Shown: positions 1 to 7,403, counted from the stretch's first letter. The stretch: DNA of 20,551 nt from Lentisphaeria bacterium UBA1784 (GCA_002315455.1 DCGG01000013.1:13382-33932), one strand, 5' to 3'. A program made the numbers and translations. The notes: a model not told the origin generated them from the sequence alone.

Positions 1-1
1 G

Positions 2-628
2 GTGGTCCGGCGGAACGTAGAGGGGTGCGATCTGCGGGCGCTCGGTGGTCTCCCCCGCGCGGCAGCGGAAACGGATGGTGACGGGTTTCCCCTTGACCAC
101 GGTAACGATCTGCTTCAAGTACATCTTGTATCCGGCGGCGGCGCAGTTTTTGCCATCGGGAACGCCGGGGAAGTTCTCTCTCACCTGCGAGGGATGGTTT
201 TCCCATTGCCCCGCCATGCTCCCGGAGATCTCCTCGAAGGAGCCGTTGAAAATCTTCGCGCCCTCCGCCTCCACCTGATCGTAGAGGGTCCAGATCACCT
301 GCTTGTCGGAGCAGGGAGTGCCGGAGAAGAGCAGTTCCACTTCGGTGCTGGCCTCCGGGACGAAGGAGATCTCGTGGGTCTCCCACTGGTCGGTGAGAGT
401 TTTTTTGGTAGTGGCGGTGATCGCCATGGACTCCCCGAACTTCTTGTTGGGCGGCATGTAGCCCACCTTCAGCCCGGAGTCGCCCTTTGCGTCCAGCAGC
501 CGGACGGGGTAGTAGTTCCAGTAGCGGACGTCCACCCGCACGGAGGGCCCCTTCTGCTTTTTCAGGGCGGCGTTCAGCGAGGGCGTCAGCAACATGGCGG
601 CACACAGGAGAAGTAGCAGTCGTTTCAT
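2..628 (-). CDS. Secreted beta-sandwich (carbohydrate-binding-like) protein, N-terminal part only
   Basis: This gene runs off the left edge, so only its first 209 codons are visible. The start ATG at 628 is preceded by a purine-rich Shine-Dalgarno (AAAGGAAAG) on the minus strand. The protein opens with a clear Sec signal peptide: MKR, a Leu/Ala-rich core, and a probable cut after LNA near residue 20. No lipobox cysteine is present. Two stretches look like jelly-roll carbohydrate-binding or galactose-binding-like domains: a first with WETHEISFVPEASTEVELLF around residues 73-92, and a second that begins with a FNGSFEE motif around residue 122. In many glycan-degrading proteins that motif (NGSFE) marks the first strand of a CBM4/9-like domain. 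A catalytic domain may lie beyond the edge. It is the last visible gene of the minus-strand glycan operon, 46 bases after the preceding stop. Export and beta-sandwich character are fairly sure; the exact family is not recognised. Confidence 0.7.
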   Translation of the reverse strand, partial: MKRLLLLLCAAMLLTPSLNAALKKQKGPSVRVDVRYWNYYPVRLLDAKGDSGLKVGYMPPNKKFGESMAITATTKKTLTDQWETHEISFVPEASTEVELLFSGTPCSDKQVIWTLYDQVEAEGAKIFNGSFEEISGSMAGQWENHPSQVRENFPGVPDGKNCAAAGYKMYLKQIVTVVKGKPVTIRFRCRAGETTERPQIAPLYVPPDH

Positions 629-674
629 GGTCTTTCCTTTCTTTTTGGTTACGTGTTATGTGAAAAGGTTTTCC

Positions 675-2165
675 TTATTGTTCCACGTCAATCTCGCACC
701 ATTGGAGTTCCGCGTCCACAGGCACCAGTGCCCGGATACCCAGTACGGCGCTGCCTTCGCGCAGCGTCCCCTCCGGGATCCGGCAGACGGCAATTTCCCA
801 GTCCGGATCCGGCAGTTGGAAAGCCGTTTCCGCCGCGATGACGGGGCAAACGGCCTCGTTCACCGTGAACTCCAGCGTTTCCGGCGCAAACGCTCCCTTG
901 GCCCGGAAGGCGAAAAGCGCCGTCTGCTTCCGCCCCTGAAATCCGGAACCCACCTCCAGCCGGACCTTCTGCCGGATCAGCGAAACGGTCAGCGGCAAGG
1001 GGGAAACGGTGGGATTCCCGGGGACGAGATTGTTGTATGCCGTCGCCACGTGGCGGCGGGAACGGGGCTCCACGTCGGCGCGGCTGCCGAGGTGTTTCAT
1101 CATCTCCCGGCAGGCGGCTTTGTCCCGCAGACCGGTGTTTCGGTCCATGTGGTTGAAAAGATAAACGTCCCTGGCGCCCCTGTAGTAGAAACCGGCGGCG
1201 TGTCCGTTGACCATCTCCGCCGTGTTGTGCATGGGGCGGGTCACCTGCGGACTCCTGTCGGTGAAGGAGAAGATCGACCGGGTCACAATGTCGATCCCCG
1301 GCGTGAGCATGGTATTTCCGGGGAGCAGGGAACGCCACACCTCCTGCGGGATCATGCTGTCCACCGAGATGATGAAACAGCAGGGGATCACCCAGTCGAT
1401 CCACCCTTCTCCGGCCCAGCGGATCACGTCCAGCCCCATCTGCAGGGACTCCTCCGGACGGGAGGGGACCCGGGCCGCCAGCAGCACCTTGTGTCCGAGG
1501 CGTTTCTCCGCCCGGAGCCTCGCCTCGTGGATGCGTTTCACCATGGCGTCCAGCAGGGGACGTCCGGCTTCCTCGGCGCCGTCCCGGAAGAAGGGCGGGG
1601 TCCGCATCCAATCCAGTTCGAGGGCGTCCAGGTCGAAGCGTGCGAGCACCTCCTCCGCCAGCAGCATGAGCCGCTCCCGGACCTCCGGGACGCCGAGGTC
1701 CATTCCTCCATCTTCCAGACGCCATTCGGGATGCTCCGCCCAGAAGGAGGAGTGCATGGGCGAATCGGGATCATCAGGCAGATGACAGTCGTTGAAGCGG
1801 ATGGAGAGTCCGCCCTTGCCGCCGTTTTTGCGGCATTGATCGATACGGATCTGAAAGGGGTTCTCCTCCGCTTCGTGGAGGGCTTTGGCGCCCAAGGTGT
1901 TCCGCAGGGTGGGAAGAGGGGAATCCTTCACCGGGACGCCCCGGTGAACCCAGACGCCGTTTGAGTTCTGCGTCACGCCGGACCATGCCGGTTCCCAGAC
2001 CTTGCTGTCGAAGTAGGCCCGTTGGGCGTTGACGCAGAAGAGGATCCCTGCCACCTGCCCCTCGAAATAATCATCGACCTGCTTCTGCAACCCGGCTCTG
2101 TTCATCTCCTCCGGGTCATGAAGCGCCATGAAATTTTCAAAATCCTCGTTGAGCCACACCGCCAT
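675..2165 (-). CDS. Unassigned TIM-barrel glycoside-hydrolase-like protein (cytoplasmic)
   Basis: A 496-residue protein without signal peptide. The start ATG at 2165 has a GAGGAA ribosome site at proper spacing. The sequence has the rhythm of a (beta/alpha)8 glycosidase: beta-strand motifs AGILFCVNAQR (39-49), GGLSIRFNDCH (118-128), and FDLDALELDWMR (177-188). The last ends in the acidic pair E183/D185 on a strand, a typical place for catalytic carboxylates. HPEWR and GVPEVRERL (158-166) precede it, as in GHL-type hypothetical glycosidases. The last 130 residues or so read as a small beta-sandwich. I cannot place it in a numbered GH family. It sits 12 bases downstream of the acetyl esterase gene, so it is almost certainly co-transcribed with it and the GH2 gene. 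A role in intracellular cleavage of an imported oligosaccharide is inferred from context; the substrate is unknown. Confidence 0.7.
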   Translation of the reverse strand: MAVWLNEDFENFMALHDPEEMNRAGLQKQVDDYFEGQVAGILFCVNAQRAYFDSKVWEPAWSGVTQNSNGVWVHRGVPVKDSPLPTLRNTLGAKALHEAEENPFQIRIDQCRKNGGKGGLSIRFNDCHLPDDPDSPMHSSFWAEHPEWRLEDGGMDLGVPEVRERLMLLAEEVLARFDLDALELDWMRTPPFFRDGAEEAGRPLLDAMVKRIHEARLRAEKRLGHKVLLAARVPSRPEESLQMGLDVIRWAGEGWIDWVIPCCFIISVDSMIPQEVWRSLLPGNTMLTPGIDIVTRSIFSFTDRSPQVTRPMHNTAEMVNGHAAGFYYRGARDVYLFNHMDRNTGLRDKAACREMMKHLGSRADVEPRSRRHVATAYNNLVPGNPTVSPLPLTVSLIRQKVRLEVGSGFQGRKQTALFAFRAKGAFAPETLEFTVNEAVCPVIAAETAFQLPDPDWEIAVCRIPEGTLREGSAVLGIRALVPVDAELQWCEIDVEQ

Positions 2166-2177
2166 GATGATTTTTCC

Positions 2178-3542
2178 TCAATTCTGCCGTTTGCACTGCC
2201 GGACCACTTCCTCCAGCGCCGCGTTGCCGTTCTTCTGGGGACAGCGCCCGTGGACGCCAGCGGGATAGGCGATGATGCTCTTTTTGATGCCGCCGGGAAG
2301 CCGGTTGTAGATGCCGTAAACACTGGTGGCGGAGCAGGAGAGGTCCACGTAGCCGACGGTGACGTGGGTCTCCGCCTTGATCCGCGGAGCAAGGTTGGCG
2401 GGGTCGAAATAGGACTGGATCGCGAGCCACTTGCTGACCATTTCCGGGTTTTTCTTCGCCAACTTCCGGATCGCCAGACCGAAATGGATGCGTTCCATGC
2501 GCTTCAACGGGCTGAACTCCGCATCGAAGTCGGCGAAGGCGGGCACACCCGCACAGCAAAGGGTCACGTTGGGATCGAGAGCCGCACCGGCCACCGCCTG
2601 AAATCCGCCCTGACTTGCGCCGAAAATAACGAGGTCCCTGCCGTTCCATTCGGGGAGCGAACGCAGGTATTCCAGCGCCCGGACCACCCGCAGGATCATT
2701 CCCCGAAAGTAATGTTCCTCCCGGGAGGGATAGACCTTGGTGTAGTAGAGTTTGTATTTGCCTTCCCGCAACGCCTTGTAGTAGGCGGCATTCTGTCCGT
2801 TGAGGATGCCGTGGGCGTTGATCTCCATGACGATGGCGCCCTCTTCGGCAAGTCCGACGCACCGGCTGACCACTGCGGAACCCACTCCGGCACCCTGCAC
2901 TTTCAGCACGGCGGGGAGGCTCTTGGGCTTCGCGCCCTTGGGCATCGCAAGGTAACCGGAGACCGGCATGCCGCCGTCGCAGGCGACTTTGACGTCCCAG
3001 AGATCCAATTTGTCCGCCCGGTTCTTGGGAATGGCGACGGGCTTCTTCTCCAGCACCTCCAAATTCACCTTGGAGGCGTTGGCGAGCTGCTCCTTCCAGA
3101 AATCGTCGAAGTCATCGGGACGGGGTGCGGCTGGCAGGATTTTTTCCGGTTCCGCCACGGCGCCGATGCGTCCGCTGACGGTCTTCACCTGATTGATCCG
3201 CTCCTTTGGGGGGAGCGGAATAGGTTTGCCGTTTTCGTCCAGCAGGATGAACTCCCGGAGCGCGCCGGGAGCGGAAAGCGTATGCTTCCATACAAAAGGC
3301 TTTACCGCATCGCTGATGAACTGCCCCTTCTTCCGGAAGCCGCCGTCCGCAAGAAGTTCATAGGTGACGGTGCGGCCGGAGACCGGTTTTCCGTCCTCCA
3401 GGACCCGGGCGGTGACGGTGACGGGTTCGCCGCAGCGGTAAACGGCGTCCGCGCGGTCGGCGGAGACCTCCACCGTGAACGTCCCGGCGAACACGCCGAG
3501 GCTGGAGAGCAGAAACGCGATCAGCAACGATTTGCACTTCAT
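2178..3542 (-). CDS. Acetyl (xylan) esterase, CE7/AXE1 family, with N-terminal Ig-like domain
   Basis: A 454-residue secreted alpha/beta-hydrolase. A signal peptide is visible (MKCKSLLIAF..., probable cut after VFA at 19). Residues 20-115 form a beta-rich Ig-like domain (GEPVTVTARVLEDGKPVSG). The hydrolase domain begins at the DDFDDFW segment (143-149), which resembles the N-terminal region of cephalosporin-C deacetylase/acetylxylan esterases. Catalytic residues can be assigned: nucleophile S310 in GASQGG, acid D400 in YVDLSCSATSVYGIYN (the CE7 pattern in which Asp is followed by a Ser/Cys-rich segment and a TVxAxYN-like stretch), and H431 in AGVHG. CE7 enzymes remove acetyl groups from xylo-oligosaccharides and other small acetylated substrates. 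The start ATG has an AAAGGAT ribosome site. The gene lies 18 bases after the GH2 gene. CE7 membership is confident; the true substrate is inferred only. Export sets it apart from its cytoplasmic neighbours. Confidence 0.85.
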   Translation of the reverse strand: MKCKSLLIAFLLSSLGVFAGTFTVEVSADRADAVYRCGEPVTVTARVLEDGKPVSGRTVTYELLADGGFRKKGQFISDAVKPFVWKHTLSAPGALREFILLDENGKPIPLPPKERINQVKTVSGRIGAVAEPEKILPAAPRPDDFDDFWKEQLANASKVNLEVLEKKPVAIPKNRADKLDLWDVKVACDGGMPVSGYLAMPKGAKPKSLPAVLKVQGAGVGSAVVSRCVGLAEEGAIVMEINAHGILNGQNAAYYKALREGKYKLYYTKVYPSREEHYFRGMILRVVRALEYLRSLPEWNGRDLVIFGASQGGFQAVAGAALDPNVTLCCAGVPAFADFDAEFSPLKRMERIHFGLAIRKLAKKNPEMVSKWLAIQSYFDPANLAPRIKAETHVTVGYVDLSCSATSVYGIYNRLPGGIKKSIIAYPAGVHGRCPQKNGNAALEEVVRQCKRQN

Positions 3543-3560
3543 GGCGAACTATCCTTTCTG

Positions 3561-5219
3561 TCAGCGTTTTTCCCGAAGGAAACGGGTCAGCACATGCCAC
3601 GCCAGTTTCGGCTGGCGGTGTTCCGTGAGCAAACCCTTGTTGTTCATGCCGTTGGGACGGTTCATGATGCCGTTGGTCCCGAGGTAGGTGTTGGCGTTGG
3701 CGAAGAGCCACAGCGCGACCCCCGTGCAGCGCTTCTCCCCGGAAACGAATCGCAGCACCTCCTCCACAAGATCCGCCTGATAATCCTCGGACCAGCGGGC
3801 GCCGTTGTGGTTCCCCACGAAGGCCGCCGCTCCGATCTCACTGATGATCCACGGTTTCCTGCAGAAGCGGGGCGCGGAGAAGAACTTCTTCATGTGCTCC
3901 AGCATGGGTTTCACCTTGTCGACGTCGCGCCGGCTGGCCCGGTCGCAGCCGAATCCGGGATACCATCCGGGGTAGAGGTTGGTGGCGGCGACGTCCGCGA
4001 GGTCGTAGCAGATGTCTTCGTCGGCCTTGTTGGAGGCGTAGGTCACCGGACGGGACCGGTCCAGTTCGCGGACCGCATCGAAGAGCATGGCAAGAAGCCC
4101 CCGGGCCTCCCCGGTATCGCTCCGGCATTCGTTCATGAAGCCCCAGAGGATGACGGAGGGATGGTTGATGCTCTCCTGCACCATCCGGCGGGTCTGCGCG
4201 ATCTGCAGTTTGCGGAAGGTCGGGTCGGCGCATTGTTCCACGCGGTTGCCCCAGCCGCAGGACTCCTCCCAGACGAGGATGCCGAGGCGGTCGCAGCAGT
4301 CCAGCAGGAAGTCCGACTGCTTGTAGTGAGAGCCGCGCAGGAAGTTGCATCCGGACTCCTTCAGCAGCTGCAGGTCCGCCAGCACCCTGCTCTCCGGCAT
4401 GGCGTATCCGAACTCCGGATGGCTGTCGTGACGGCAGAAGCCGTAGAGTTTCAGGGGGACCCCGTTGAGTTTCAGAGAGCCGTCATCCCACGAGAGGGTG
4501 CGCATCCCGAACTCCGTGGAAACGCCGTCGAAGGGAAGGACCGCTTCCGCCGCGTGCAGGATCGGGGTTTCCGGGGCCCAAAGCGCAAGTCCCGGGACCT
4601 CCGCCTCAAACGAAAGCGTCTCCCCGGCGAAGGGCGGGACCTCCACCGCTTTGCCGTCGATCCTTAACTGCCACGGCGTGGCCGCGGGCTTCTCCAGGGA
4701 GAGTTTCACGCTGATCCTGCCGGAGCGGACGTCAAGCGGCGTCACCGCGAAGGAGGTGATGAAGTTCTCCCGGAGCCGGCGGATCTCCACCGGACGGCAG
4801 ATCCCGCCGAAACTGTAGAAGTCATAGAACTCGTGGAACATGGAGTTGTCGCTCTCGTCGATGCAGTTGGTCACGGCGACGGTGAGAACGTGTTCCCCCT
4901 CCGGGAGCGCATCGGTGACGAAGTCGCAGGGAGTGAAGGCATAGGGGACCTCTCCCAGTTTTTTGCCGTCCAGAAAGACTCTGCCCCGCAGGATCACTCC
5001 CCGGAGCCGGATCATCATTCGGCCGCAGCCCGTGAAGGTTCTGCGGTAGATCCCGGTACCCTCCAGTCCGAAGCGGGAGTTGGCCGCGTCGAAGCACCCC
5101 GGGACCATCTGAAGTTCCCCGGACCTGGCGGAGAGGATCTCCGCGTCGGAGAGTTCGCCCTCCGCAAAGCGGAACTCCCACAGCCCGTTCAGATTTTCCG
5201 TATCCTTGTACCGGATCAT
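3561..5219 (-). CDS. Glycoside hydrolase family 2, probable beta-glucuronidase
   Basis: A 552-residue GH2 enzyme with the standard three-part layout: N-terminal sugar-binding jelly roll (about 1-150, with NLNGLWEFRF and FYSFGGICRPVEI), an Ig-like middle domain (about 150-245), and a TIM barrel. The acid/base is E364 in WGFMNE and the nucleophile is E461 in IISEIGA. Near the C-terminus NNKG (526-529) aligns with the NKKG of E. coli GusA, giving the N-x-K pair that contacts the substrate carboxylate and marks beta-glucuronidases among GH2 enzymes. Other stretches also follow GusA (SHYKQSDFLLDCCDRLGILV, HPSVILWG). No signal peptide, so it acts in the cytoplasm on imported glycosides. Its ATG overlaps the upstream gene's stop (ATGA), so translation is probably coupled. 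Family assignment is very sure; glucuronidase activity is inferred from the motif. Confidence 0.9.
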   Translation of the reverse strand: MIRYKDTENLNGLWEFRFAEGELSDAEILSARSGELQMVPGCFDAANSRFGLEGTGIYRRTFTGCGRMMIRLRGVILRGRVFLDGKKLGEVPYAFTPCDFVTDALPEGEHVLTVAVTNCIDESDNSMFHEFYDFYSFGGICRPVEIRRLRENFITSFAVTPLDVRSGRISVKLSLEKPAATPWQLRIDGKAVEVPPFAGETLSFEAEVPGLALWAPETPILHAAEAVLPFDGVSTEFGMRTLSWDDGSLKLNGVPLKLYGFCRHDSHPEFGYAMPESRVLADLQLLKESGCNFLRGSHYKQSDFLLDCCDRLGILVWEESCGWGNRVEQCADPTFRKLQIAQTRRMVQESINHPSVILWGFMNECRSDTGEARGLLAMLFDAVRELDRSRPVTYASNKADEDICYDLADVAATNLYPGWYPGFGCDRASRRDVDKVKPMLEHMKKFFSAPRFCRKPWIISEIGAAAFVGNHNGARWSEDYQADLVEEVLRFVSGEKRCTGVALWLFANANTYLGTNGIMNRPNGMNNKGLLTEHRQPKLAWHVLTRFLREKR

Positions 5220-5866
5220 TTCGCCACCCCGTTATTGGTGAATTCCGCAAAGGCGGAACCGAGTTTCAGAAGATAGACCGCCCGCTTCCCGGAATCAATG
5301 GAGTCGATGGTCACCGTGTTCAGTTTGTCCTCGCCGCTCCGCAGGTCGATCAGCCGGACGCCATCGCCATCGAGGTCTGCGGGGAAGCGGTCCCGGGAGA
5401 GGACGGCGGGCGCGTAACTGTATCCGCGCCGGGGAATGCGGGAGAAGTTCAGCGAAACGGCATATTTCCCGTCCGGTGAGATCGCGTAGATTGGATATTC
5501 GTACCGGCCGACGATCCCTTTCCCCAACTGAAAGATCCGGGCGACCATCTTGTGGTCGGCGTCATCGAAGTCGTTGAAAACGAAGCAGTCCGGCCGGTGT
5601 TTCAGAAAGAGTTCCATGCACCCCTGCTGGTGGCACCACGAGCCGGTCTCCGCGAGCGGCTCGAAACTTCCGGTCCCGTCGAGAAGGCCGACGACGGCCG
5701 TCTCTCCGATCCGGGGCAGGCGATTGGGGAGCACCGGGATCTTCAGCGCGAGGTGGTACTTCCCGGAAACGTCCCATGCACAGCGGTCGTAATATCCGAA
5801 CATGAATTCGAAACCGTCACATTCCGGCGAGATCTTCTGCCAGTCAAATTGGGAATGGAACTTCAT
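5216..5866 (-). CDS. Half-length beta-propeller-like protein (probably C-terminally truncated)
   Basis: A 216-residue protein without signal peptide. It matches the N-terminal half of a family of roughly 370-400 residue WD40/TolB-like propeller proteins that I know from glycan clusters. Recognisable segments are FMFGYYDRCAWD (22-33), TGSWCHQQGCMELF (about 75-88), FNDFDD, YPIYAISPDGKYAVSLNF and RIPRRGYSYA. These normally lead to a repeat with GIYLVDLxTGE (here GVRLIDLRSGE) and then continue for another 170 or so residues. Here the pattern stops after DKLNTVTIDSI and a 30-residue tail follows that I do not recognise. The stop overlaps the GH2 start by four bases. Upstream of the ATG at 5866 there is no good Shine-Dalgarno (only AGCAAGAATC), so expression may depend on the regulator gene 18 bases upstream. 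Function unknown; related full-length proteins are distantly like oligogalacturonate lyases, but I would not assign that activity. Confidence 0.6.
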   Translation of the reverse strand: MKFHSQFDWQKISPECDGFEFMFGYYDRCAWDVSGKYHLALKIPVLPNRLPRIGETAVVGLLDGTGSFEPLAETGSWCHQQGCMELFLKHRPDCFVFNDFDDADHKMVARIFQLGKGIVGRYEYPIYAISPDGKYAVSLNFSRIPRRGYSYAPAVLSRDRFPADLDGDGVRLIDLRSGEDKLNTVTIDSIDSGKRAVYLLKLGSAFAEFTNNGVAK

Positions 5867-5884
5867 TTGCGTTTTTGATTCTTG

Positions 5885-7222
5885 CTATTTTGACGTTTTT
5901 CTGCTGTAACGGATGAAGAGCCGCAGCGCCTGCGCCAGTTCCCGGGTGGCGGCTTCTGCGCGGGAGGGTGACCCGGAGCAGATAGCGCCGATCCCGGAGC
6001 AGGCGAAGCGATGGAGTTCGGGGGAAAGCAAATTGTAACGGCACTTCATCCGGGGGATCTCCGAGAGGAAGGTCCCGTCCATCGGGTCTTCCGGGGAGAG
6101 GGTGGCGAGCGCCGCCGAACGCAGGACGGGAATGCCGTAGCCTTTCCGCCCCATCTCCTGCTGGAATTCCGGGGCGAGAAGCACCGAGAGGCAGTGCTTC
6201 GCCGTATCGAGGTCGGCGAAGTTCCTGCGGATGCAGAAAAATTCCCCGGAAACCATGGAGCGGAAGGGTTTCTCCCCGCCCGGCGGCGCCGGCAGCGGAC
6301 GGACGATCATCTCGAAGGGCAGTTTGCCCGAATGAAGTTTGTAGAGGCTCTGGCGCTGTCCGAAAAGCATGGCGAGATTCCCGCCGGCGAATCCGTCGAG
6401 ATAGTTGTACTCGCAGGTCATGGGCGGCCCGCCCATGGTCTCGTAGAGCCGGGCGAGGAACCGGATCGCCTCCAGCGATTCCGATTCGTCCAGCCGGACC
6501 CGCCCCTGTTCGTCGTCCGAGAGGATGGCTCCACCATTGGCGACCAGGAAGGAGAGCAGAAAATAGGAGGCGTCGCTCCAGTTGAGCAGCTGTTCCGGAC
6601 GCAGGTCTTTGCGGAGAGCCGCCGCGATCCGCTGCAGGTCGTCCCACGTCCAGTCCGGGCCGGGGACCGGTACGCCGTGCTTCCGGAAGAGGCCGGCGTT
6701 GAGAAAGATGACCCGGGGAGAAAAGATGATGGGCAGACCGCAACAGCGGCCGTTGACGGAGAAATTCTGGAAGAAGCGCTCCGAAAAACCTTCGCCCTCC
6801 GGAAGCATCTCCCTGTAGAGGCTGGAGATGTCCTCGTACTCCTCGTGAAGGCTCATGACCCGGTAGGAGACCTGAAGCTCGAAGGACCCTCTGCGGAACT
6901 TCCGGCTGATGTGGACCGGCAGATGTGCGCCGCGGAAGCGGGCCGCAAGGCCGATGTCCGCCGGGAAGTCTCCGGGGATCTTGAAAACGTAGGGCAGCTG
7001 CCGTTCCTGCCAGTCCGACCGGGCGAAGATCCCCCGGCGGGGCACGGAATAGAAAAGTCCCGCATGGACCAGCTGATCGATCTCCCGCTGGACCCATTGA
7101 AACGAGACGTCGAAGCGCTTGGCGATATCCCGGGCCGGAGGCAGTTTTCCGCCTTCGCCGAGGATACCCTCCTCCAGCAGTCCCAGCAGATATTCGCGGA
7201 TGTCGATGTTGAGTTCGTTCAC
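5885..7222 (-). CDS. GntR-type winged helix fused to a solute-binding-protein domain; sugar-responsive regulator
   Basis: A 445-residue cytoplasmic transcription factor with an unusual build. Residues 1-65 are a GntR winged helix (LPPARDIAKRFDVSFQWVQREI..., with the wing PRRGIFA). From about residue 77 the protein is an ABC-type extracellular solute-binding fold (SBP_bac_1/MalE-UgpB cluster). Evidence: VNGRCCGLPI (156-165), FLNAGLFRKHGVPVPG then TWDDLQRIAAALRK (192-205), VANGGAILSDD, LDESESLEAIRFLARLY, FAGGNLAMLF (278-287), and an A-hydrophobic-LAPEFQQEM segment (350-357). There is no signal peptide, so the binding domain must sense a ligand inside the cell. I chose the GTG at 7222 because GGGAGGA sits five bases upstream and the promoter (7247-7275) would start transcription around 7240, downstream of the in-frame GTG at 7255. 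It is the first gene of the glycan operon and probably regulates it and itself. The architecture is clear; the ligand is unknown. Confidence 0.87.
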   Translation of the reverse strand: MNELNIDIREYLLGLLEEGILGEGGKLPPARDIAKRFDVSFQWVQREIDQLVHAGLFYSVPRRGIFARSDWQERQLPYVFKIPGDFPADIGLAARFRGAHLPVHISRKFRRGSFELQVSYRVMSLHEEYEDISSLYREMLPEGEGFSERFFQNFSVNGRCCGLPIIFSPRVIFLNAGLFRKHGVPVPGPDWTWDDLQRIAAALRKDLRPEQLLNWSDASYFLLSFLVANGGAILSDDEQGRVRLDESESLEAIRFLARLYETMGGPPMTCEYNYLDGFAGGNLAMLFGQRQSLYKLHSGKLPFEMIVRPLPAPPGGEKPFRSMVSGEFFCIRRNFADLDTAKHCLSVLLAPEFQQEMGRKGYGIPVLRSAALATLSPEDPMDGTFLSEIPRMKCRYNLLSPELHRFACSGIGAICSGSPSRAEAATRELAQALRLFIRYSRKTSK

Positions 7223-7246
7223 GGCGTTCCTCCCACTACCGGATTT

Positions 7247-7275
7247 ACAATACACTCACACTCTGACATTGTCAA
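7247..7275 (-). promoter_or_regulatory. Promoter of the regulator and glycan operon, with overlapping palindrome
   Basis: On the minus strand TTGACA (7275-7270) and TATTGT (7252-7247) are separated by 17 bases, a good sigma-70-type promoter. Transcription would begin near 7240, leaving a leader of about 18 bases that contains the GGGAGGA ribosome site of the GTG at 7222. The -35 box lies in an 11-bp odd palindrome, TGACA-T-TGTCA (7264-7274), a plausible operator for autoregulation by the GntR-SBP protein. The promoter elements are seen; the operator role is inferred. Confidence 0.6.
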
Positions 7276-7315
7276 GAAAAAACCTCCGATTCCCTTCAAA
7301 AAAGTGGAAAGATAT

Positions 7316-7344
7316 TTGCAAAACGGCATGCCTCATCTTATATT
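7316..7344 (+). promoter_or_regulatory. Promoter of the lipoprotein gene
   Basis: TTGCAA (7316-7321) and TATATT (7339-7344) are spaced by 17 bases and fit a sigma-70-type promoter, with expected start near 7351. It is divergent from the regulator promoter; the two core promoters are about 40 bases apart. The same TATATT hexamer forms the -10 box of the tRNA promoter further on, which supports it. Confidence 0.5.
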
Positions 7345-7356
7345 TAGCACAGTTCG

Positions 7357-7373
7357 GTCCTCCGGCGGAGGAC
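7357..7373. promoter_or_regulatory. 17-bp near-perfect palindrome in the lipoprotein leader
   Basis: GTCCTCCG and CGGAGGAC flank a single G, giving arms of 8 bp just after the predicted transcription start. As DNA it is a good operator candidate. As RNA it could form a 7-bp GC-rich stem with a three-base loop followed by UUUU, resembling a short attenuator. Which of the two applies cannot be told from sequence. Confidence 0.45.
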
Positions 7374-7403
7374 TTTTACCTTAAAACGAGAGGAAGGATC
7401 CGT

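Noticed and set aside
2022..4667. Very long open frame on the plus strand opposite the GH2 and esterase genes
   Set aside because: It mirrors confident minus-strand genes, is rich in Arg, Gly and His with low-complexity composition, and has no recognisable domain. It is a GC-driven antisense frame.
7119..7403. Upstream extension of the lipoprotein to an earlier start at 7119
   Set aside because: It would overlap the regulator gene and its promoter, and would bury the lipobox signal peptide inside the protein. ATG 7404 has a strong ribosome site and a proper signal peptide.
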